A DNA stretch of 27,386 nucleotides from positions 1 through 27,386 of the forward strand of contig CAZFPO010000029.1 in the NCBI GenBank assembly GCA_964521105.1, in the 5' to 3' direction. A program made the position numbers and the translations under genes. This document shows, one piece after another, positions 18,101 to 24,301 of this stretch. Each line of letters starts with the position of its first letter. The stretch's first letter is position 1. Source of the DNA: JAQUGA01 sp964521105 (GTDB lineage Bacteria > Bacteroidota > Bacteroidia > Bacteroidales > WCHB1-69). The notes beneath the pieces were generated by a model. The model worked only from the letters and a program-made list of their open reading frames with translations, was not told the DNA's origin and did not search any database.

Positions 18101-18824
18101 AAATAATAGTATCTATTCTTTTAGGTTCAAAAAAGTCAGATTTATCTTGACTTGCTGGTGAAAATTGTTCTGCTTTTGGACCTTCCACAAAAGCAACATT
18201 ATCTTTATATGCCGAAACCAATCGATTCGGATTCGTTTTAGATGTTTTTTTAATCATTTGGAACAACGACTCGGGCTGCTCAACGCCATCAACAATAAAA
18301 CTTCCATTAAATATTTTGTGTCGACAATGTTCGGAGTTTACCTGCGAAAATCCAAACACTTCGCTATCCGTTAAAGGACGATTTATTTTTTTACTTAAAG
18401 ATTCTATATAAGAAACCTCTTCATTGCTTAAAGCCAGTCCTTCCGATTTGTTGTAAGCTGCCACATCTTCGATGTGCATTACCGCTTCGGGCTTGCGACT
18501 GATGTGAAATATTTCCTGCGACAATCCGTCATAAATTTCTTCCAACATTGGATCAAATGTATGCGTTGATACATTCATCCAACGAAATTCTTCAATTCGA
18601 GTAATTCCTTGAATACCCATATTTTGAGTAATTTCTACGGCATTGGTACTCCACGGAGTAATCATTTCGCGACGAGGTCCAACAAAATTTCCATCAATAT
18701 TTTTTGGAGTTACCATAAGAGCTTCACCAAAAAGCCATTCTAAACGAAGTTGTTCATTGTTCGAAAATTCATGATTGGTTTCAACGGCAATAAAGCGGTC
18801 GGAAGTTTTAAAAAATTGTATCAT
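15135..18824 (-). CDS. purL: Phosphoribosylformylglycinamidine synthase (single-chain PurL)
   Basis: The 1229-residue product is the long, single-chain FGAM synthase of purine synthesis (FGAR + ATP + glutamine). The order is a PurS-like N-terminus (1-150), a linker domain with SEVFGFSQVNSEHCRHKIF, two AIRS-type ATP/FGAR halves (KAETHNFPTTVEPFNGAATG, then GKDSLSMTQKY), and a C-terminal glutaminase. The glutaminase triad is intact: Cys1075 in GICNGCQLM, with His1188 and Glu1190 in MPHPERALFPWQW. All residues needed for catalysis appear present. ATG at 18824 gives the normal start. A -7 box TATCTTTG lies about 54 bases upstream. Confidence 0.97.
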   Translation of the reverse strand: MIQFFKTSDRFIAVETNHEFSNNEQLRLEWLFGEALMVTPKNIDGNFVGPRREMITPWSTNAVEITQNMGIQGITRIEEFRWMNVSTHTFDPMLEEIYDGLSQEIFHISRKPEAVMHIEDVAAYNKSEGLALSNEEVSYIESLSKKINRPLTDSEVFGFSQVNSEHCRHKIFNGSFIVDGVEQPESLFQMIKKTSKTNPNRLVSAYKDNVAFVEGPKAEQFSPASQDKSDFFEPKRIDTIISLKAETHNFPTTVEPFNGAATGSGGEIRDRMAGGIGSIPMAGTAVYMTSYPRLDNGRSWEKNISERPWLYQSPKDILLKASNGASDFGNKFGQPLICGSLLTFEYAESERKYGFDKVIMQAGGIGHARKEYAFKKEPQKNNDIVVIGGDNYRIGMGGGAVSSVATGEFANKIELNAVQRSNPEMQKRTYNVIRALAEMDNNPVVSIHDHGAGGHLNCLSELVETIGGEIDITKLPVGDPTLSMKEIVGNESQERMGLLIDKKDEDFIRKISERERAPFYVVGKTTGDHKFTFKNTKEGVNPIDLELSDFFGNPPKTVMNDKTVATDFPELKYDISKLKEYVEEVLKLEAVACKDWLTNKVDRSVTGKVARQQCVGMIQLPLSDLGAVAIDYRGKKGIATSVGHAPVAAMANPETGSKLAIAEALTNIVWAPLEQQIKGISLSANWMWPCKNEGEDARLYKAVKAVSDFVCELGINIPTGKDSLSMTQKYPDGTKVVSPGTVIISATAEIDDIRKIITPALQDEVDSELIYVDFCKSPFHLGGSSFAQIINAIGNDVPEINDDLYFKNTFNTIQTLIDKELILAGHDISAGGLITALLEMMFPHNYIGINIDLNLFSETDIVKLLFSEKPSVLIQVKGNEAKEILKNEGVFFYSLGKITKNNKLNIRHLSQHYVFDLFEMRDVWYETSYLMDVFQSGEVQAQARYDNFKNQELIFRYPESFVGTFQSLGLDVDRKTKSGIKAAIIREKGCNCDRESAYALWLAGFDVKDVHMTDLISGAETLEDVNMIVFVGGFSNSDVLGSAKGWAGAFLYNEKAKAALDRFYKRDDTMSMGICNGCQLMVELGLIYPQHNIRPKMTHNDSHKFESGFVTLDILPSNSIMLSSLVGSRLGVWISHGEGKFILPYSENEYNIPAKYSYSGYPANPNGSPFNTAAICSDDGRHLAIMPHPERALFPWQWAYTEPKHQKDEVTPWIEAFVNARKWIEKIKK

Positions 18825-18877
18825 CTATCTTAGTTGTTGATAATGAATAGTATAAATCAAAACACAAAATATATCTG

Positions 18878-18885
18878 CAAAGATA
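18878..18885 (-). promoter_or_regulatory. -7 element of a probable purL promoter
   Basis: Read on the minus strand this is TATCTTTG, an exact TAnnTTTG match and identical to the box before the OM protein gene at 4292. No good TTTG -33 element stands at the expected distance, so confidence is moderate. A transcript would start about 48 bases before the purL ATG. Confidence 0.45.
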
Positions 18886-18958
18886 GAAAATCTCCATAAA
18901 AAATTACGGAAGTAGGAAAGGATTATATTAACAAGTTATAAGTTCATAAAGTAGAAAG

Positions 18959-18998
18959 CCTGCCTGTCATGCCAAAGGCAGATAAATCGGCAGACAGG
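18959..18998. repeat. REP-like imperfect hairpin element
   Basis: Outer arms CCTGCCTGTC (18959-18968) and GGCAGACAGG (18989-18998) pair over 10 positions with one mismatch and one G-T pair. A second, perfect hairpin sits inside, TGCC/GGCA around AAA (18970-18980). Composition is much richer in G+C than the flanks. It is a single copy in this window, in the 361-base gap between the divergent genes at 18824 and 19186, and unrelated in sequence to the other two repeat families. Confidence 0.75.
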
Positions 18999-19146
18999 TT
19001 GGAAAGCAAGAAGTTCGTATAGTTTCCCTGCTTTTGGTGGCACAAAGTGCATTTTACAAAACCTAAAAAAGGTGATTTTTTCCATATTTATCCTTACAAA
19101 TTATTAATAATTCCCATATAGGTTTATATAATTATAAAAAATTTGT

Positions 19147-19154
19147 TATATTTG
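19147..19154 (+). promoter_or_regulatory. -7 element before the small membrane protein gene
   Basis: TATATTTG is an exact TAnnTTTG match, 31 bases before the ATG at 19186. The upstream -33 region is AT-only with no clear TTTG. Predicted from motif and position. Confidence 0.45.
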
Positions 19155-19185
19155 CAAATCATTTATCAATTTAAAACAAAACATT

Positions 19186-19629
19186 ATGGAAATTAAAGAT
19201 TTTATTAAAAAGCCGATTGTAATTATTACAGGTGTGATTTTAATATCATACATTTTATTCCCTTATTTTAGCATAAACATGGGTGCATGGGGCAGTTACT
19301 CAAAATCTGGTTTAGGATTATGGTTTACAATTTTTGACAAATTTAGTTTTTTAAATTTTCTAACCATCATTATTCCTGCTGCTGCTGCATTTTTACTTTT
19401 ACAAGTTTGGCAAAAAGAAAACAAATTATTAATGGTATTAAAACTAGCTATCCTTGCTATGCACGCAATATTATTTATTTGGATTGCATTTTTAGCTGAA
19501 AAAAGTTCCATTAAATTTGTTGGATTTGGCTTGTGGTTTTCATTAATTCTTTCGGTTGCGTTATTTTTTGAAGATAAAATTGAAGAAGCTGTTTGCAAAA
19601 ACAATTCACAAATTCCTCCTCAAGAATAA
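19186..19629 (+). CDS. Small four-helix membrane protein, unknown function
   Basis: I do not recognise this 147-residue protein. It has four predicted membrane helices: about residues 13-28 (IVIITGVILISYILF), 53-73 (FLNFLTIIIPAAAAFLLL), 83-105 (VLKLAILAMHAILFIWIAFLA) and 110-127 (FVGFGLWFSLILSVALFF). The second loop contains GAWGSYSKSGLGLW. It is an inner-membrane protein with both ends short. It has its own -7 box and a strong terminator right after it, so it is probably a single-gene unit. Clean start, membrane pattern and flanking signals make it a real gene. Confidence 0.75.
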   Translation: MEIKDFIKKPIVIITGVILISYILFPYFSINMGAWGSYSKSGLGLWFTIFDKFSFLNFLTIIIPAAAAFLLLQVWQKENKLLMVLKLAILAMHAILFIWIAFLAEKSSIKFVGFGLWFSLILSVALFFEDKIEEAVCKNNSQIPPQE

Positions 19630-19651
19630 TTTAATACAAAATAATATAAAG

Positions 19652-19678
19652 GGCTATCTATTTAAGGTAGCCTTTTTT
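19652..19678 (+). terminator. Rho-independent terminator
   Basis: GGCTATC (19652-19658) pairs with GGTAGCC (19666-19672), 7 bp including one G-T pair, around a 7-base loop, followed directly by six T residues (19673-19678). It ends the membrane-protein transcript 22 bases after its stop codon. Confidence 0.85.
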
Positions 19679-19680
19679 AT

Positions 19681-19688
19681 TAGCTTTG
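19681..19688 (+). promoter_or_regulatory. -7 element for the nuclease gene, abutting the terminator
   Basis: TAGCTTTG matches TAnnTTTG, 17 bases before the nuclease ATG. Its -33 position would fall within the terminator hairpin at 19652-19672, and the leader would be only about 10 bases. Motif-based prediction. Confidence 0.35.
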
Positions 19689-19705
19689 CATATATTAAAT
19701 TCACT

Positions 19706-20533
19706 ATGCAGAAAATTCGCAAACTTTATTTATTTATTTTATTTTGCTTGGTATTCTCGGCTTTCGGGCAAACGAAATCCAAAATTTTATTTGATTCCAA
19801 TGATTCACTTTCGCGAACGCATGTTGCTTTAGGATTGCCTTATGATAGTGATGCTTCCGATGATTACTTAATCTATCGAACTCAATATGTTGTAAGTTAT
19901 AATCCTAAGCACGGTGGACCTAACTGGGTCGCATGGAGTTTAAACGATTATTGGTACGGCGAAACCGATAGATTTAAAGGGAATTTCATGAGCGACCCCT
20001 TGCTTTTGAGCACCATGTATAAAGTTAAACACAATGATTATTCAAAATCTGGTTACGACCGCGGTCATTTGGTTCGCAGTAAGGAGCGTTCGAGAACCGA
20101 AACTGATAATAAATCAACATTTTATCTAACCAATATCATTCCTCAAACGCCCGATTTAAACAGAGGTGTTTGGCTAAATTTTGAATATTATTGCGAAAAA
20201 CTCTGCACCGAAAATCACAAACAACTTTATGTTTATGCAGGTGGAGTTTATCATTCCAATTCCACTTTGAGCAACAAAGGTAAGGTTGCGATTCCCGATT
20301 CGTGTTTTAAAATTGTATTGATATTAGACAAAAATCAAACAACAAAAAATATAACAGTAAATACAAAAGTAATAGCCGTGATGATGCCTAATAAACAAGG
20401 AATTAGGAAAGATAAGTGGGAAAAATACATGACCACTGTTCGCAAAATTGAATATTCAACGGGATATGATTTTTTTTCAAAAATCCCAATTGAGATTCAA
20501 AATGTAATTGAGAATAAGAGATTTGGAAATTAA
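19706..20533 (+). CDS. Secreted DNA/RNA non-specific endonuclease (DRGH type)
   Basis: I start at the ATG at 19706 (275 residues), because it gives a signal peptide (KIRKLYLFILFCLVFSAFGQ); an in-frame start at 19556 would lie inside the previous gene and before its terminator. The product is a NUC1/Serratia-type beta-beta-alpha-metal nuclease. The active-site motif is DRGH at 118-121 (His121 general base). The metal-binding helix follows as QTPDLNRGVWLNFE, with Asn152 the expected Mg ligand and Glu160 conserved. Such enzymes cut DNA and RNA without sequence preference and are exported, often for nutrient gain. No immunity-protein gene is recognisable beside it. Confidence 0.9.
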   Translation: MQKIRKLYLFILFCLVFSAFGQTKSKILFDSNDSLSRTHVALGLPYDSDASDDYLIYRTQYVVSYNPKHGGPNWVAWSLNDYWYGETDRFKGNFMSDPLLLSTMYKVKHNDYSKSGYDRGHLVRSKERSRTETDNKSTFYLTNIIPQTPDLNRGVWLNFEYYCEKLCTENHKQLYVYAGGVYHSNSTLSNKGKVAIPDSCFKIVLILDKNQTTKNITVNTKVIAVMMPNKQGIRKDKWEKYMTTVRKIEYSTGYDFFSKIPIEIQNVIENKRFGN

Positions 20534-20600
20534 TAAATCAGCAAAAATTGAATGCACGTAAAAAATATCTATCTCATCAACTAAGACATAATCCGCGCGG

Positions 20601-20622
20601 AAATAATGAAAATTATTTTTTT
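20601..20622 (+). terminator. Weak AT-only hairpin with T-run between converging genes
   Basis: AAATAAT (20601-20607) and ATTATTT (20612-20618) form a 7-bp stem with a GAAA loop, followed by TTTT. The stem has no G-C pair, so it is a weak candidate. It lies between the stops of the nuclease (20533) and the ATPase (20631). Confidence 0.35.
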
Positions 20623-20630
20623 GAACGGAA

Positions 20631-21911
20631 CTATTCTGTCAGTTCGTATATGAAATCCCAAACTTGTTTGTGAAAAATACCATTCTCGTTATGAAGTATA
20701 ATATCGTCCATACTCACAACATATTTTGGCAAATTATCTTTTATCATTTCTAACGTTCCAAATTCTCGTGAAATAGTCTCTTTTGTTTCCATTACATAAC
20801 TAACTTGAATGTATATTTTTGACAATTCTTTTTCTGCAATAAAGTCTATTTCAAAATTTTGTCCTGTCATAATATTGATTTTATACCCTGACATTTTTAG
20901 ATGGGTGTAAACGATATTTTCGAGCATTGAACCAATGTCTTTTGTTAAACTTGGATACAAATAATTTCTAAAACCCAAATCATTGACATAATACTTTTTC
21001 TCTCCTGCCAGTAACTCTTTTGTTTTGGTTGACATTCGTTGGGCTTCATGAATTAGAAAAGCTTCCTGCATGTATAAAAGATATTGAGAAATAGTAGAAT
21101 AATCAACGGTTCTTTTTTTGCTTTTATAGTATTTAATAATTGATGGAATGGATGTTAAATTTCCGACATTATGTATAAGAAATAGAAATAAATCTTCCAG
21201 CAATACATAATCTCGAATTTTGTACCGGTACATTATATCCTTAAGTAAAATTGTATTTTTCAGAGCTTGAAAATAGTAAACTTTAGTTTCTTGAGAAGAC
21301 AGATTAAATTGCTCAGGCAAGCCCGTTTTAGTAATATAATCTATGAAATTAGTTTTGTTATTTTCAAGATTATTTTTATCGATGAATTCTCGGTAGGAAA
21401 AAGGGAATACCTCAATAACAATATATCTACCAGATAACAGACTTGCTAACTCTCCAGATAATAATGTTGAATTTGAGCCAGTTATAATTATTTCATATTC
21501 TTTAACAGGATGTTGTGATAACGAAACTATCAACTTTTCCCAGTTTTCAATATTCTGAACTTCATCAATAATAAGATAGATTTTACCCTCAGGTTTATAT
21601 ATTGATTCATATAAACTTATTAAATTGGATAAATCATCTGCACTATTAATCTTTTCAAATTCAAACATCTCCTTGTTTAAATACAATATATTTTTTGGTG
21701 ATACTTGTTTGACATCGATTAACTTAACCATCAATTGTCTCACGATGACACTTTTACCTGCTCTACGCTGACCTACGACTACTTTTATAAGTTTATTACC
21801 AAGACACTTCCAGATTTTTGAATTATAATTCTCTCTGATATATCCAAAATCAAATTTTGGAGACTTATCCCAAAAGTTTATTTCTTTTAATGCTTCTAAT
21901 TCTTTTTTCAT
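20631..21911 (-). CDS. Stand-alone AAA ATPase with DUF4143 C-terminal domain
   Basis: The 426-residue product has an N-terminal AAA domain with Walker A GQRRAGKS (47-54) and Walker B IYLIIDEVQ (111-119). The sensor-like segment IIITGSNSTLLSG follows. The C-terminal half matches DUF4143: a winged-helix-like middle, then KKYYVNDLGFRNYL and the degenerate PD-(D/E)XK-like core FEIDFIAEKELSKIYIQVS. These proteins are widespread and often multicopy in anaerobic bacteria and archaea; no biochemical role is settled. ATG at 21911 is preceded by three 39-base-spaced palindromes overlapping the promoter. It has no operon partner. The core carries Gln where nucleases of the fold usually have Lys, so nuclease activity is doubtful. 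Confidence 0.88.
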   Translation of the reverse strand: MKKELEALKEINFWDKSPKFDFGYIRENYNSKIWKCLGNKLIKVVVGQRRAGKSVIVRQLMVKLIDVKQVSPKNILYLNKEMFEFEKINSADDLSNLISLYESIYKPEGKIYLIIDEVQNIENWEKLIVSLSQHPVKEYEIIITGSNSTLLSGELASLLSGRYIVIEVFPFSYREFIDKNNLENNKTNFIDYITKTGLPEQFNLSSQETKVYYFQALKNTILLKDIMYRYKIRDYVLLEDLFLFLIHNVGNLTSIPSIIKYYKSKKRTVDYSTISQYLLYMQEAFLIHEAQRMSTKTKELLAGEKKYYVNDLGFRNYLYPSLTKDIGSMLENIVYTHLKMSGYKINIMTGQNFEIDFIAEKELSKIYIQVSYVMETKETISREFGTLEMIKDNLPKYVVSMDDIILHNENGIFHKQVWDFIYELTE

Positions 21912-21913
21912 AA

Positions 21914-22009
21914 TTTATTGATTATAACCAATGATTATGCAAAAATACAATTTTTATTGATTACAACCAATTATTTTATAAAAATATTTAGTTTATTGGT
22001 TATAACCAA
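21914..22009. repeat. Three operator-like palindromes at exact 39-base spacing
   Basis: TTTATTGRTTAYAACCAA recurs at 21914, 21953 and 21992. Its 14-base core TTGRTTAYAACCAA occurs at 21918-21931, 21957-21970 and 21996-22009; the third, TTGGTTATAACCAA, is a perfect palindrome. Intervening bases are partly alike between units 1 and 2 (an AAAAATA stretch), so the array looks like a diverged 39-base tandem duplication. Copy 1 is 6 bases from the ATPase ATG and copy 2 covers the -33 element. This layout suits a repressor site. Confidence 0.85.
21940..21970 (-). promoter_or_regulatory. Promoter of the DUF4143 ATPase gene
   Basis: On the minus strand, TATTTTTG (21947-21940) matches the -7 consensus TAnnTTTG. 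TTGG (21970-21967) stands 20 bases upstream as the -33 element. Transcription would start at about 21935, between palindromes 1 and 2, with a leader of roughly 24 bases. Confidence 0.6.
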
Positions 22010-22150
22010 ATTTTAATTACACTCCAAAGACTTTAGTTAAGGTACACCTGGCTTTCGCGTCCTCTATACGAAGTACTTCAATTGCTTTTATGATATTATT
22101 TGAGAAAACCTATCTTGTTGTATTTACTTTCCCAAAATCATCAACGATTT

Positions 22151-22278
22151 TTTCAGGGTATGTTTTTTTACATTTTCCAAAATTTCAGGGTGCTATTTTT
22201 TACAAAATAAACATTTTCAGGGTATTTATTTTTGCAAAAATAGATTTTTCAATGTGTGTTTTACAAATCTCTCAAAAA
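22151..22278. repeat. Diverged tandem repeat, 32-base period, four units
   Basis: Units begin at 22151, 22183, 22215 and 22247, exactly 32 bases apart. The first three share TTTCAGGGT at the start, then a T-rich run, then ACA or GCA and an A-rich end. The fourth (TTTCAATGTG) is degenerate. A shortened relative may precede them near 22115-22140. Since 32 is not a multiple of three and no gene spans it, it is not a protein repeat. Unit 3 contains the perfect palindrome TATTTTTGCAAAAATA (22227-22242). Confidence 0.8.
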
Positions 22279-22300
22279 AACTAAAAATCGTTATACTTCT

Positions 22301-22583
22301 TGCTCGATAGAGCGGTGCGATGCACCTTAATGTTTTATAGAAAGCTACTTTTTTACAAAGAGATCGGTGCGATGCACCTTTGCCCAATTCTTCGTTTATT
22401 CCATTTCAAAGGATAGTTTATAAAATTTCACTTTGGCAGAATCAACCTAATTCACAACAAAAAGGTGCAGAGCACCGATATATCTGTAATATGGAGGCTG
22501 AACAGGTCAAATGGAGGTGCGTAGCACCGGACTCTCGAACAAAAAAACTTTCCTTGCTCCATAGAGCGGTGCGATGCACCTTA
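22301..22583. repeat. Cluster of five GGTGC/GCACC hairpins (REP-like)
   Basis: Five hairpins share stem arms GGTGC and GCACC with a variable 3-base loop: GAT at 22314-22326, GAT at 22366-22378, AGA at 22464-22476, GTA at 22516-22528 and GAT at 22568-22580. Flanks (a C before, TT after) show copies 1, 2 and 5 in one direction and 3 and 4 inverted. Copies 1 and 5 are longer, with a second hairpin (GCTC, four bases, GAGC) just before; these 29-base units at 22301-22329 and 22555-22583 differ at a single base. This is the pattern of palindromic interspersed elements. Confidence 0.9.
22543..22580 (-). terminator. Double hairpin plus T-run after the beta-propeller gene
   Basis: On the minus strand the stop codon is followed directly by the GGTGC/GCACC hairpin, then GCTC/GAGC around a 4-base loop, then AAGGAAAG and seven T residues. 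REP copy 5 may therefore end or protect this transcript. The T-run is about 8 bases from the second stem, which is loose for a classical terminator. Confidence 0.45.
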
Positions 22584-24242
22584 TTCGATTACAATCGTTT
22601 GAGAAGAAACTTTTTCGTTATCCAACAATTGGAACGAATAAATTCCGGCAGGTAAATCTTCGCGATTAAACGAAATTTGATTGCCATTAATGTTTTTAAT
22701 TTCACGAACCAATTGCCCAAAAACATTAAAAACTTTCAGTTGAGCATTTTTAACATTTGAACTCAATTTAATGCTAGCAATGTTTTGTATTGGATTTGGA
22801 TATATTCTAAGTTTGCTGTCTGAGTACAGCTCAGTTATTCCAGTAGCTCCCGCCGAAGCTTTTGTCCAATACACATCGTACGAACCAGTGTTTGTGAGGG
22901 TTGTTGAGCCAAAAATCATATTTGTTCCTTCAAAATATCCAGTCAAATATGCGTTGCCGTAGTTGTCGCTGCAAAGTGCGTTTCCGTATCCACCCGACAT
23001 TCCGCTTCCTTTAAAAGCATAAGCGTTCGTAACTTGACCACTGGTATTGTATTTTACCAAAAAGATATTGTCGCCATAAGCAGAACTGCTCAATACAATT
23101 CCTCCAAAAGTAACGGTTGGAGATGTAAACCAACCCGAGATGTAACTATTCCCAGCGTTATCGGTGGTTATGCAATAGGTCTGGTTTCCTTCGGGACCCG
23201 AAACCGCATTTGAAGCCCACTGGTCGACACCCGAACTATTGTATTTTGCAATAAACGCATTGCTTCCACCTGGTTTATTATTTGTTATGGTATGGGTGCC
23301 AAAATTGGCCGTTGTTCCATCAAAAACACCTCCAATATAGCAATTTCCTGTTTGGTCGAGGGAGATTCCAGCACCATAAGTTCGAGCACCTGCAGAAGAA
23401 GCAGATTTTGCCCATAAATTTGTTCCCGAAGTGTTGTATTTTGCTACATACATATACTTTTTATACGTTTCACCATTGGTTAATGTGGCAGCTCCAAAAT
23501 TGAGACTTGAGCTTTCGTAACCACCTGTAATATAAACATTACCTGCATCATCAGAAACAAGGGCGGTTCCTCTGTCGTCACCTTCTCCTCCAACTGTTTT
23601 TGCCCATGCAAGGGTACCATCCGAATTATATTTTGCTAAAAAGGCATCAACGTCACCTGCCGAAGTAATGCTTGAACTTCCAAAATTTACCGAGTTACTC
23701 CAGTAATAGCCAGTAATATAAGCATTTCCATTTCCATCGCAGCTAATTCCGTATGATTCATCTTCGTAATTTCCTCCAGCTCCTTTTGCCCATAAAAAAT
23801 CTCCTGATGTACTTAATTTTACAATAAAAATATCTCGATCTCCGTAACTTGTTAACGTTTGAGAACCGACAGTAACGGATGCACTTTCAAAATATCCTGT
23901 TACAAAAACATTTCCATTATTATCTACATCAATGGCACTTCCAAATTCATCGGCAACTCCACCAATGGTTTTTGCCCATAAACAATTTCCCGAAACATCA
24001 AATTTTGCTACAAAAGCATCCGCATCGTTATTTGTCGAATTATTGGTTATACTCACCGTGCCAAAATTTAAAGTGGCACTTTCGAATTGGCCAGTAATGT
24101 ATGTGTTTCCATTATTGTCAATGGCAATGCCATTGCCTTCATCAAGTCGATTACCAATGGCACTTTTAGCAAAATGTATGGTTTGGGCGTTAATACAAAA
24201 TGTTAATGTTAGAAAGATGCTGAAGAAGATTGTTTTTTTCAT
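22581..24242 (-). CDS. Secreted seven-repeat (SBBP-like) beta-propeller protein with T9SS sorting domain
   Basis: The 553-residue product starts with a signal peptide (MKKTIFFSIFLTLTFCINAQ). Seven repeats of about 55-65 residues follow, each with the pattern D-x-x-GN-x-Y-I-T-G-x-F-E-S, then a VNFG-type strand and an FVAKY/LWAK strand (for example DNNGNTYITGQFESATLNFG and DDAGNVYITGGYESSSLNFG). This is the SBBP/beta-propeller repeat class, and seven copies suggest one closed seven-bladed propeller. The C-terminal ~75 residues (YPNPIQNIASIKL to TIVIE) are a type A T9SS sorting domain, so it is probably surface-attached or released. No catalytic motif is seen; such proteins usually bind or scaffold. 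Its stop codon touches the last REP-like hairpin. Confidence 0.88.
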   Translation of the reverse strand: MKKTIFFSIFLTLTFCINAQTIHFAKSAIGNRLDEGNGIAIDNNGNTYITGQFESATLNFGTVSITNNSTNNDADAFVAKFDVSGNCLWAKTIGGVADEFGSAIDVDNNGNVFVTGYFESASVTVGSQTLTSYGDRDIFIVKLSTSGDFLWAKGAGGNYEDESYGISCDGNGNAYITGYYWSNSVNFGSSSITSAGDVDAFLAKYNSDGTLAWAKTVGGEGDDRGTALVSDDAGNVYITGGYESSSLNFGAATLTNGETYKKYMYVAKYNTSGTNLWAKSASSAGARTYGAGISLDQTGNCYIGGVFDGTTANFGTHTITNNKPGGSNAFIAKYNSSGVDQWASNAVSGPEGNQTYCITTDNAGNSYISGWFTSPTVTFGGIVLSSSAYGDNIFLVKYNTSGQVTNAYAFKGSGMSGGYGNALCSDNYGNAYLTGYFEGTNMIFGSTTLTNTGSYDVYWTKASAGATGITELYSDSKLRIYPNPIQNIASIKLSSNVKNAQLKVFNVFGQLVREIKNINGNQISFNREDLPAGIYSFQLLDNEKVSSQTIVIE

Positions 24243-24301
24243 GCGTTTAAGGTATAAATTTACATAATTTGTATAATCAATGGTTTAATTCTTTTTTTGA
24301 A

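Noticed and set aside
19556..19705. N-terminal extension of the nuclease to 19556
   Set aside because: It would overlap the preceding gene, cross its terminator and bury the signal peptide; the ATG at 19706 is much better.
19706..20533. Nuclease as a toxin with an immunity partner
   Set aside because: It has a plain signal peptide and no delivery domain, and the neighbouring genes show no immunity-protein character.
20592..20601. TCCGCGCGGA palindrome between the nuclease and ATPase genes
   Set aside because: A lone 10-base palindrome with no second copy, spacing or promoter context; noted but not enough to call a site.
22090..22284. 64-codon plus-strand frame over the 32-base repeats
   Set aside because: The repeat period is not a multiple of three and the residues show no repeat or domain; it is a chance frame in AT-rich DNA.
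22380..22655. 91-codon plus-strand frame across the hairpin cluster
   Set aside because: Its translation is mostly read from the REP-like hairpins and it runs into the 3' end of the beta-propeller gene on the other strand; no family resemblance.
23932..24267. 111-codon plus-strand frame opposite the beta-propeller gene
   Set aside because: Antisense shadow of the repeats and signal peptide of the minus-strand gene; no independent domain.
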